Positions 23,001 to 35,000 of a DNA stretch of 64,000 nt are shown here, piece after piece. The stretch comes from Oegoconia quadripuncta (taxonomy: Eukaryota > Arthropoda > Insecta > Lepidoptera > Autostichidae), in the NCBI GenBank assembly GCA_949316235.1, contig OX438743.1:17667771-17731770 (forward strand). Direction: 5' to 3'. Numbering within the stretch: the stretch's first letter is position 1; each line of letters begins with the position of its first letter. Under the pieces are notes generated by a model. That model was given only the letters and a program-made list of their open reading frames with translations, searched no databases and was not told the origin of the DNA. A program made the position numbers and the translations under genes.

Positions 23001-26000
23001 TTGTGCAATAAAGTGTATTTGTATTGTATTGATCATATTCTTTTATTCTTTTTTATTATTACCTTTTTCCCGGTCCCCGGTACAACCGAGTCGTCTTGTA
23101 TGTACATCGGAGGGCTGACTGCGTCGTTCGTGTTCACAATTGGCACTATGTTCAGCGAGATCAACTCTGATAGAGTGCAGAATAGATTCTTCCGAGTCTC
23201 CTCGTTGTAAAAGTCTGGTTTCGTCACTAGGACCTGTGTAAAAGATAAAACAGTAAATATGTATGTGCAAAAATATATAACACAAATTAGTATCAAAAGG
23301 TGGCGGTGTTATGGATTACTATGTATTGAAGCGACTGCCTCAGGAAGAAGGGTAATTTTTATTGGATGTATTGGGTCTTTATCTATGACATTGGAGTTTT
23401 TTTTCTTCGTTAATCATATGTACCAATTTCTGCGATTTTTTATTTGGTAAATAGAATATTATTTCAAGGTTTCTCATGAAATATTTTTTAATTACTGGGC
23501 TAAATCACACAATTTAAAAAAATTCAACAGAGCTCTTTTCATGTGCTTCCCATAATCATTTCTTAGATTCGCTGAAACTTTTATAAAGCGGTTACTTTTA
23601 AAAATTAACGCTGCCTATACTTAACTTAATGTTATCCGATAATACACACAAAGTTTAGCTAAATTTGGATTTGCCGTTTCCAAAAAAAATCAAAAATGGT
23701 AAGGACCTAATATTTAGCCGACTGAGTCAGGAGGAAGGGTAAAACGTCTTGACCCATTTTGAAGTGCATTACATTCATTTTGATCCCTAGAGCGTCACAG
23801 GATACATTTTATTATAAAAAATCCAACATAGCGCCCGTATATACAAAAAATTATATCATATTTTGAGAAAAAAGATATAGTTTTTTTTGCCAAAATCGTT
23901 CTCAAATTTTATACTGATCAACTCAAAATATTATAAAGCACCCCTCGAAATATATTCATAGAAATGAACTCGTTGTCTCGATATGCCAGGCTATTTTATA
24001 ATACAAAACCTTCTACAACAACCCTTAGAGTTTATTGCTTGTTCTTCTCAAAATTAATAAAAAAAAAATAAGTCGGACTATTTTACGTGTACTGTGTAAC
24101 GACAGAATAAAAAATTTTACATCAATAAAAAATTGTTTAAATAAACCAAGGCAACGCCGTCTAGTGATATTTATTTAAATTACATGTGTCCCAATCACCT
24201 TAGGCCACTATTGGTATAGTTATAAAACCTTTTCAAAGAGGTTTATTTTGTTTCAGCGAATTTCAGTAACGATATTCAAATACATGCTTAGTACTCTCAA
24301 CAAAAGACCATAATACTTCAAGCTTGTAAGCTCAACAGAAAACCGAGGCTTCAGTTGCAATTTCATTTTAGCCGCAAGCTAATTTACCTGTAGTACTGCA
24401 TTAGAAACAGTGCTATATCTTCAATTAGGTAATATAAGATACTATTCTACCACTTACAACGATATAGATAAGTACGTAAAATCAGATTTTTAATTACATA
24501 GAATTCTGAACTTTAAATAAGTCCCACCATTAGAAATAAAAATTTACGATAAAGTAAATAGATTGGCTATGAATTCAAGAAATCAAATAACTATACAAGC
24601 ATTTAAAAACCAAAAAATCCCGCCCATAAATTTAGTATTATATTTTATGAAGGTGTTTTAACCGACTTCAAAAAGAAGGAAAGGAATTCGGACGTTTGCA
24701 TGTTCTTTTTTATACATTAATATCACGGAGATATTAATAACGCCCAATCACGGGATCGAGAGGTTGATTCGCTTGATTATTTTTGTAATTGTATTTTATG
24801 CTGGAAGTTAAGGTCGTCGTATCGTATCGACACGCTCTTGGCCGGTTTTTTTTTCATTATATATCCGATATAATAAAAAAAAACCTGCCAAGAGCGTGTC
24901 GGGCCACGCACAGTGTAGGGTTCTGCAATTGCCTGTCACAATATACTGCTTTAGATTTTTCGACGGAAAGTACCTACATTTTAAAAGCTTTTCGACTATT
25001 ACTCATTAAGTTGTAAAGCCTGCTTGCCGATAGTTTTCCTTTTAACATCAATACGATATACGATATATGTGTACGGGAAGTAAATTAAAAATATATTTTT
25101 CAAGATTTTTTTACTAAGTATTTTGTCGGCGTGATTAATATGCCGGATGAGTTTTTTTAGCGTAAAGAAAAAAATGGGGCATATTAGGTAAGTGATGGCA
25201 TAGGTAGTTTATTTTTTTTTTCAAAAACGCACGCACTCTCCTTATGTTTATATGCAACTGGCGGAATTCGTAGGATTTCTATAATGCGATATTTATTTGG
25301 AACTCATTCTTTCTCCAATGGTATATATCCATGCCAAATTACAGCTTTATAGTATTAATAGACTCTGAGCTAATCTAGGGATAGACAGACAGGCGGACAT
25401 GGTGAAACTATAATGGGTTGTGTAACCGTAAAAAGCAGAAAGCAAATTTCGTTTTTTTTTTTTCGTTTCATTCTCACCTCTAGGAGAAGGCAAAGGGATC
25501 TAGCCCATAACAGCCATGTCTTATTTCTCTTATTTCTTCAGTTTGTAAGTCAGTCTCAGTCAAAACAAGTAATTCGTCGTATACTTGGCGTATACAGAGT
25601 CTAGTCACGGTCAAGACATTCTTCAGTAAAGTGGCAGAATGCTTTACAAAAGATTTTGGCGACTGCTTGTGGGAACCCGAAAGCTCCGTTACGCACTTTA
25701 ATTTACACTTCCCTTCACTTGTACACCATCACTAACGTTTGCCGCACAATATTCTGCCATTATTAAGCTTCAAAAATTAGAATGCACAAATTATAAGAAT
25801 TATAAAGAAAAATGCTACTTCACTCGCCGAGTTCCCGCCAAAAAGCCCTTTTTATTTTTTTCGTTTTATTCCCTGCTTTCGGAGAAAGCAAAGGGATCTA
25901 AGCCCATACAGCCATGTCTTATTTCTCTTATTTCTTCAATTTATTAGTCAGTCTCAGTCAAAACAAGTAATTCGTCGTATACTTGGCGTATACAGAGTCT

Positions 26001-29000
26001 AATCACGGTCAATTCATTCTTCAGTAAAGTGGCAGAATGCTTTACAAAAGATTTTGGCGGCTTCTTGTGGAAACCCGAAAGCTTCGTTACGCACTTTAAT
26101 TTACACTTGCCTTCACTTTCACACCATCACTAATTTTTGCTGCACAATATTTTGCCAGTATTAAGCTTCAAAAGTCAGAATGCACAAATTAGAAGAATTA
26201 TAAAGAAAAATGCAACTTCACTCGCCGAGATACCGCCAAAAAGCAAATAGTTTTTGACAACTGATCTATCAACTGAACTCACAACGAACAGCTGTCAGAA
26301 TTACACGGAAATAAACATTGGACATTAGTCAGCCTCTAATGTTACAGATTCGAGGTCCTAGATAGATATTTTGTGTGGATTAGGTGTACACTTACTTGGA
26401 TTAATTACTGGTATAATATTATAAACTACAGCTACCACCATTTTATTTAAATCTGCCGCCAAGCAGTGTCACTAGCTTTATTATGTTTCGGCTCTTTGAG
26501 ATGATAGAAACTCCTTCAGCACTAGAAGCATGACAGGCGCGATAAACGTTTATATCGCACGAGATAATATATTTTTTTTTTATACACAATGGGTTTGTAC
26601 TTGACCTCAATCACACCTGATGTTAAGTGAACCGGAACACAACAATGCTATTAACATTGCTGCTTGGCGGCAGATTTAGATAAGATGGTGGTAGCTAGCC
26701 AGGCGGGTATTTATATTTGACCTGCTCATTCGTTTGGACGAAATATACTGCTATCCCACTCTCACGTCGCATCGCGCGCAACGAACGATGTCATACTATG
26801 AGAGCTGGACCTAATTAAGGTTTTGATGAATAAAAAACTGTGTCATTTTTACTACACCACTTTCCAGCGATAAAATATTATTACAAAGTATCACACTTTC
26901 TGTAATAGAATATGCAAGATTGTCTAGAATTACTTAATTAAAAAGTTTTTTATATCTTTAAACGCTGAGGAAGATAAATTTTTATACATAGTTAAAGGAA
27001 CCTTAGTTAACGATATTGTATCTTGGTCGAGACAGTTCGTTAGTGTAAATACCAAATCGCTATATATATGCCTATAATAAGAGGGGTGTTCCTTCAATTC
27101 CTCATGGATCCCATCATCAGAACAGGATTATGATGAACATGGGACCACCCTGGAAGTGTGTCTTATTAAATAAAAAAGATTTTTCCGAATCGATTTACAA
27201 AATGACTGAGTTCTGAGGCAACAAAAATTAAAAAAATAGACGTGATAACCTCCTCCCTTTTTGAAGTTGGTTAAAAATGAAATAACAATGCTTTGTAATA
27301 TATAAAAAGTTGCATGGACCATGTGGTTAATGATATTATGTTAGTATAATATAACTTTTCATGTTAAGGGGGTGGGGGGCCAATAGATTAGATTACACTT
27401 TTGGCCTAACCAATGCACTCAGTTAACGTAGAGTGCAAGACGACGAGAGTTGCTGACATAGCTAAGATAATTATTTCAAGCAGAGTTATTAAGAGAGTAA
27501 GCAGCTATGTTATCTCGTAAGCTCACATGCACAATTCGCATCAGGGGTCTACTCTCCAACGAAAATTGCTTCAGACGGCCGTAAATTCGGACTTTTTCAT
27601 TTGCAGTTTGCTATGTCAATTATAAACCAATCGTCATTATTTTACTTTTGTTGTATATAGTTGGACATCACAAGTTTGTACGGGATGCAAGGAACGACTG
27701 AAGTTACAGCCGTCCGAAGCTATTTTCGTTAGAGAGTAGACCCCCTGATTTCACGGTGAAATTCCAAATGATTGCAAACTTTATGGTCATAGGTTAAAGT
27801 CCAGGGCCACTGGAAATCTGACCGCATATTCGGATACGAACCGCACAGACGAGTCTACACAGTCAATGCCCGGAAGAACCATGGGCTGACCACGTTTTTC
27901 CGTGAACTGATGAACATTAAGACGAGTTATGAAGTAGAGACCAAGACCAATTCACCATACCGACACCTCCCCTACCAAAATCCAAATCAACACAAATCAT
28001 TTTGAAGGCGAACAGTGCAATCTTAACTTTTAAAATCATAAAAACTGATCGCCTTAAGGAACAAACATACCTGGCATAAAAATATACATTCGAAATACAA
28101 AACTGTGCATTTTGCTTATACCGGATCAGTTGTTTTTAGTGATGGAATTATGTGAAATAGGCTACAAAAGCGACCGTCAAATGACACAATTAACGCTTTA
28201 TTCGCTGATGGTTTTGAAAAAAAAAAAACTACCTTCTATTTCACATACCTAATATGCCCTATTTTTTTCCTTACGGTAAAAAAACTCATTCGGTATAGGC
28301 GGTTATTTAGAGTAAAGCGCATCCCACCAAAAACATTCTGTAAAAAACTGGCCAAGTCTCGATGGAGCTGCTTGATTATCTCTAAAAAGTAATGAAATCT
28401 ATACAAAGTCGTGCCAAGTGTAAGGTTCCTTACTGCGGTTTCTTTATTATTATAGTTAATGTTGTGTGACTTGGCCATTGAAGGGTACACAGGGGTACAA
28501 AACCAGGTGCTCCATGACACCATTGCACCAATCTGTCGCCAGAACCGCTATTAATGTTATTAATTATGTTATTAAGAATGTTCAACGGCAAACTATTAGC
28601 GAATAATCTGTGTGGCGTTTACATAACATTCTTTATACGTTAGTGGCTTTATCAAGCCTACAATTGACTGGCTATTGAATCAACGTTTTCCAAGTGGCAA
28701 TTTTCCATCGTCAATGCGTAGCGGTTCTGGCGACAGATTGGTGCAATGGTGTCATGGAGCACCTGGTTTTGTACCCCTGTGTACCCTTCAATGGCCAAGT
28801 CACACAACATTAACTATAATAATAAAGAAACCGCAGTAAGGGACCTTACACTTGGCACGACTTTGTATAGATTTCATTACTTTTTAGAGATAATCAAGCA
28901 GCTCCATCGAGACTTGGCCAGTTTTTTACAGAATGTTTTTGGTGGGATTTCACTTCTTTTTGTAGAAACGTGGGCATATTATATATATGCCCACGTTTCT

Positions 29001-32000
29001 ACAAATATACTTGATACTGAAAGTTGAGTCAGTTCTACCATACACCAAGAAAGATATTGAATGGAAGAGACAAGACCCGTCTTTGGGCATACCAACTACT
29101 TGGTAGCCACTAAGTTCATCGTCGTATTTTAATATTATCGACATTTTTTACGATAATTATTATCTTGCGAAATCAAACACAATTAAACTCAACGACCTTT
29201 AGTATATGGACAACAAATCAGAAATACCGATAATATTTAAACTAAAACCTACTTATATCTTTAAGACTTCTTTTGTCTTAATAAAAAAAACTTAAACAAA
29301 ATATTACTCTGCCTACTCAATCTATACAAACTATAAGCAAAACGTTAACTCTTAATTATTAGACAAGTGTCAATATAATTAATTATCAATGAACTTTCTA
29401 CCAAAGGTGCTACCTACCTAGTACTGAAATACAGCTAAATTAATGATATTTTTAAACGAAACGAAATACTATCTAACTAAATAAACTAAACTAGAATACT
29501 AGAAAAGTACTTATAAACACGAACGCGATTCGAAGTACTGCCTAACTGTAAATTAAACCTAGAAAACTAAAAGTAGGTACTAAATAATTAACAATTAAAT
29601 AAAGTATTCAATTGAAACTTCTTTTAATTCTGATAATTAAGTAATAATCAGTAATCCGTCACTAACCATATAATTCCTAACCTGTTTAAATCTTTGAATT
29701 AATATAATAACAACCTGCCAATTAACCTTAGCAAACCTCACGAAATAATCAGCGAAATCAACGAAATGCAAATAATCCCTCCTAATCCCTAGCAAACATT
29801 TTCAAGCGCAATAGAAGAATGTCGTAAACCACTGTAACGCGGCCGGTTGCCACTTTGCCATATAAGGTTATCGGAAAAACAAAACGTAAGCGCGTTTTAA
29901 AATACAGTCAACGCCATCTAGCGACGCGTGCGGGTATCACCGCCACTCTTAGCCAATGCATTATATTTTGACCAAATTTTCGTTTGTTTATTTAATTTGT
30001 GTAATGTTCGAGTAGAATAAAATTAATCGTTTGACTATTTCTTCTTGTAAACTTGTAATAAGTATTAGTAAGTATAGGTATAAAAGCCAGTCTAGTCTTA
30101 TCCAGAGTTTTCCTTTAATTTTATTTATATTCGTATTAAAAGCAGAAGGGGAGGCATTCGCCCAGCAGTGGGACGCTATAGGCTAGATTAAATTAGAAGA
30201 TGTGTCCCACTACGCTGGACAGTCGATTTTTTTATGTACCAATAGTAGAATGGGGCATTACCATATCTCTAATACAGCTGGGACCAGCTGAGGGTTCTTC
30301 GTCAGATATAAAGTTAATCGTTCGACTATTTCTTCTTGTAAACTTGTAAGTATAAGTATAAAAGCCAGTGTAGTCTTATCCTGAGTTTTCCTTTAATTTT
30401 ATTTATATGCGTATTATAAGCAGAAGGGGAAGCATGCGCCCAGCAGTGGGATGCTATAGGCTAGATTAAATTAGAAGATGTGTCCCACTACGCTGGATTT
30501 TTGCAATGACAGTCGATTTTTCTATGTACCAATAGTAGAAGGGGGCATTACCATATCTCTAATACAGCTGAGACCAGCTGAGGTTTCTTCATCAGATACT
30601 TCAGACCTTCGATTTTTGACATCAAATGAAGCGGCCCACCAAGTTGAATATTTTTTGTAAAGGCGGTATATGTCGATCTCTAATAGTTTGGTTGGGCTCT
30701 TGTGTTACCTAATCAGGGTCACCAGGTACTCCAGATCTACGATTATCCTAGTTTTTATAGTTTTCCCTTTATGTGGCCATTGAACCATAACTCTGTACCA
30801 AATTTCAGCTCTCTGAGTTTATGGGAACTACTAGTTCTATTTTGATGATCATGAGTGAGTGAGTGAGTGAGTGAGTGTCATAAATGCGAAACTTTGCTTT
30901 CGCTTAACTTCGGAACTAAATGACCTACAGACTTGAAATTTTGGATTTTAAGTATGTGATTATAGCTTACTGGATGACGAAAATTTCTGCGTTCTAGTCT
31001 TATCCAGAGGTTCTAAAATAGGGGCCTGAAAATGCGGCGAAATGGTTCCAGTAAAGGATGGTACGGCAGTGTTTGCTTCGCGCTCGACTTGGCGGGGGCA
31101 CTGCCGTGCCCCCAGATTATTATTAATAAGGCTTTTGGTGGTAGAGACTAAATTACAGTACGAACACAACAGCAATCTGATAACATGTCATGAAATAATA
31201 GGTACTTCCGAAGCAAAAAAATTCTTGTCCCGATCTTTTTTCCTAACAATACCAATTTTGTTTTAGAGTTGTCACACTGTGCTTTATGTAGTCTGGTATG
31301 TTAGTTTTTGGTTTCAGATTATTTTGTGTACGAGCAGTTACTGAGTAATCGCCTGTAGTAAACACTATCGTTTCCAGTCAAAATTAAAGTCAAATCAAAG
31401 ATACCCAGGATTAAAACATAGGATATTTTTATACCGATAAAGCGAGTAGTTCTCGCGGTATAATAAATTAAACGTATCCTCGATAAAGTTAAAGAAAGCT
31501 AGGGAATATAAAATTGTTGTCCACATCAGCGCGTTTATTGCTTTTTTTAATTTTGACGCTATACTGTCGTATACATATTAACCTTGTGACGCACATGCAT
31601 AGTTTTTTTTATGGAGAATAAAAAATGTGTGTGAAAGCTGCTGTGGGCACGGGTGGACAGAATTTACATTTTGCACATGCATGTCGCTAGATTTAATTAT
31701 TGTAATTTCGTGCACCAACTTTGGTGTAGGTTAGGTACCACGTCCGCGTGCAATAGCACTGGGAAATGTTCTAGCGAACAATTTGCTTGTATTATTTCAA
31801 TTTACATGTAGCACCGTACCATGGTATCGATGGTTGGTTTGGATATGTAGACAGTATCAAGGACTCATTGCACTGTTTATAAGTAGTACTCACTTACAGG
31901 AAGAGCAAACTCGACGGGCTTCATCATCATCAGTCCGTCCCACGTCCCATTGCAGGTATATGGACCCTCCCAAATTTTGAGGGAGTATGGGCCATAGTCC

Positions 32001-35000
32001 GCCACTCTGACCCAGTGCGGGTTGGGGACTTCACATACCTTCGATTTTTTTTTTACTTCTCAGGCATGTAGGTTTCCTCACGATATTTTCCTTCATCGTT
32101 TAAGAACAGTCGGATAAATGCTAAGTAATTAAATTTAATTTAAAAACTCATTGGTAAATGGCCTGCCTGTGGTCGAACCTGGACTTGGGAACTTGTCGAA
32201 CAAATTGGGAGACTGTTTCTCTTCCACTGAGCCGCCGACGCTCCTTATATATTCTAAAATATTTATTGGCAATAATGTTGCAGGTCTAACCAAAGAATTC
32301 TGCAAGTTGAACAGAGAGCGAACCCGTTTCAGAGCTCACTCACTAGTCATTATGAAACGAGGGACCTCATATTTAAAATGGGCCCAGCTGAAAATTCAAC
32401 CTGCAGAGCATGCAACAAAGAAATGGTATCAATGAAGCACCTTCTGTGTGACTGCGATTCCATGGCCGCAAGGCGTATCCGTCATTTGGGTAAGGGGTAT
32501 CCCCAACCCAGTGACTATATGCTCTTTTCACTAACCTGTGTCATAAGGCTTATGAAGTCTATAAGTTGGCAGTAGGAGAGATCGAAAGCAGCACAAAAGA
32601 TCCCGATTGGGTCGAAGTGCCTTTGGGCATATGTCCGTCCAACCCCACCGAAATTACAGAAAGAATTACTCACCTGAGCAATTTTCACGTTGTACTGGGA
32701 GAACATGGCGTCGTACATGGACATGAGCTCTGATTGGCCGACGGCCGCCGCGGCCCGAGGATCCAGAATACTGCCCGCATCCTGTACAATATTATAATTT
32801 TAAGATAACATCTCGTGGTTCTAAAATTACCGATGTATTTCTAGGTCACAATAATTATACACCTCCAACTGTCAAGACTGCCCGGTCTACATGGATTAAC
32901 AAAACGGAGGAAGTGGATTCGATTAACAGCGGAATGAATAGTCATTACTCAATTTGATTGGTGGTAGGACATTTTTTGTTGCCGAAAACTTAAAATAAAA
33001 TGAGTGACCTCTCTAGTGTGATCGCTGGGAGAGAGAGTCTCTCGCATTGACAGTGACATCAACAGCTCTTGCGTTAGCTTCTGTCGTCCAAAAGCCACGG
33101 CTCCGCTGGACACCATGATGCATTCCCGACCCTCGTGGTGGCATTCTGCTACCTGAAATAAATTTATTTAATTAAGAACATAGCCGGTTTTTTTGTTGCC
33201 TAATAGTAAAGTCACTTTCAATGTGTTGTAAATGTATATTAGGTCAAATCTGTTCAACTGAAAACAAAGTGCTCTACTTTTATGTCCCACTGAATTGAGC
33301 GAAATACCCGGAATACCCTAAAAAAATTGTTGTCTACATTTGTTTTAATGTAGTGTGTCTTGTAAAGAAGGGGTGTAGAGTCCTGTCTGGTATAAGCAAC
33401 AAGAATGTTTTGATAAAATATTATTGTTGAAGAAGAAGTTAAAGTTGATCTGTTTGGACCGCCTCCATGGCTTAACGTAATGATGGTTTAACGAATGGGA
33501 GGTCGCGGGTTCGATCCCCAGCGGGGTACATGTTACTCGGTTTGGTTGGTGATAGAGCATTTTAAATGTCTGTCTGGCTAGCTACCACCATCTTATCTAC
33601 GTCTGCCGCCAAACAGCAATGTTAATAGTATTGTTGTGTTCCAGTTGTCAGAGATAAGTTAGCCAGTCCCCCATTAAGATGTAGTTTCCGAGTCAGTAAG
33701 CTTCCACCTTCTGTCTTATCAACATCAAGTGTGATGGAGATCAAATGCTAAACCGTTGTGCATAAAAAATGTATTTACTTCAACTGACTCTATGAGGGGT
33801 TGACCCCATCAGGTGAGATTGTGGTCAAACACGTATCCAGTTAACCATATAAAAATAAAAAAAATAAAAGGAGCATTTAATTCCTAGTTTATCTGAGGAG
33901 CATTCACAAACAGAATGCATCTCTTTGTAAAGCAAATATCTAGAACATTCGATTATTAATTAATGAGAAAGTCGACTTCCAAATGTGATGATATGTAAAA
34001 AAAACATTAGTACTTTAGGGTTGAACATGATACAATTTGAAACAGGGTTGTCTCTGTATTACATTACACATAATTACCGAAATAAATCTACATTATAAAA
34101 TTATTTTTGACTAAGAAATTAGTTTTACAACATTTATTTTCCCTAGAGGGCATTACTGAAATACTTTCGTGTGATTCTTTAAATATTTAAGCTTGGAAGT
34201 CGTGACCGCTTTCCTACGCCCGCTAATCCATTACCGTCATTTCTAGTAATTAGGAGTCAAATTGACGGCATTCCCCTCGGCGGTCTAATTATTTACGCGT
34301 CGATCGACCATTGGCGAGAATTTTAAAAGCATTTCGAATCTATATATAATTTTGTGGTTAAGTAATTCATTGCCACATTCTATACAGGGTCTGTTTTACA
34401 AGTTACTTTTATTCAAGTGGTTTGTTGTGCTACTCAATTATAACGATAACTATTGTCAGTAGCATAATACGAATCACTAATTGGCATAATAATCCTGTTG
34501 ATTTTATGTAAATAAGTAAATAAATAAATAGACACGCGAAAAACGCATATTGCAGCCGGAAAAATAAAGTTACTGTAACCCTATATAAAAAATACAAACT
34601 AGCGTTGTGCTAGTGTGGATGATTGTAAAGCCAGCAACTTTATCCATAATATAACTTTAAACACTCCCATACATTTATAATGACATTCAGGGCTAGAAAA
34701 ACTTATGTAAGGTGACGTAGAAAGCGACTCGATAAATTTTCTCGTGTCTGAGATCTTGTTTTTCAGTTGCAAAACATGACAGATGAAGAAAATTCGCATC
34801 ACATGATTGGTCCGAGACCCCATGGTTATCTCTACGGACGGCGGTATACAAGCGTATTCATTTCATAGGCTTTTCTCCCGAGCCGCGCTCAGGTACTAGC
34901 CGTGCAGAGGATTTTTTTATTACCTGTTCTACTATAGACGCCAGTCGCCCCAAAGCCAGCCCGTTAGCATCCTCCCTAGTGATGACAGCGCTGCCAAGTT

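Larger units (their letters stand above)
18303..23062. other. P5CS intron 5
   Basis: Contains a reverse SINE A, a palindrome cluster, a Helitron, a SINE A 3' fragment, 5S-derived SINEs, a fold-back MITE, a 321-bp MITE and a 167-bp tandem array that abuts the exon 5 donor. The stretches 18410-18620 and 20001-20530 show nothing recognisable. Confidence 0.7.
23234..32673. other. P5CS intron 4
   Basis: 9.4 kb. Listed separately: a TA-flanked MITE, a hairpin MITE, a 395-bp direct duplication, a SINE-split MITE, a 230-bp-arm inverted repeat, an OTU fragment, a tandem duplication, a partial Helitron, a family C SINE and a LINE fragment. The stretches 23740-24780, 26820-28220 and 29150-29990 show only AT-rich sequence with no recognised feature. 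Confidence 0.7.

Noticed and set aside
28236..29027. Paired 95- and 93-codon frames with nearly identical peptides on opposite strands
   Set aside because: They are the two arms of the inverted repeat read outward; no known domain and no independent sign of coding.
30850..30878. Possible CRISPR-like or telomeric array
   Set aside because: Simple (gagt)n microsatellite; no spacer structure anywhere in the window.
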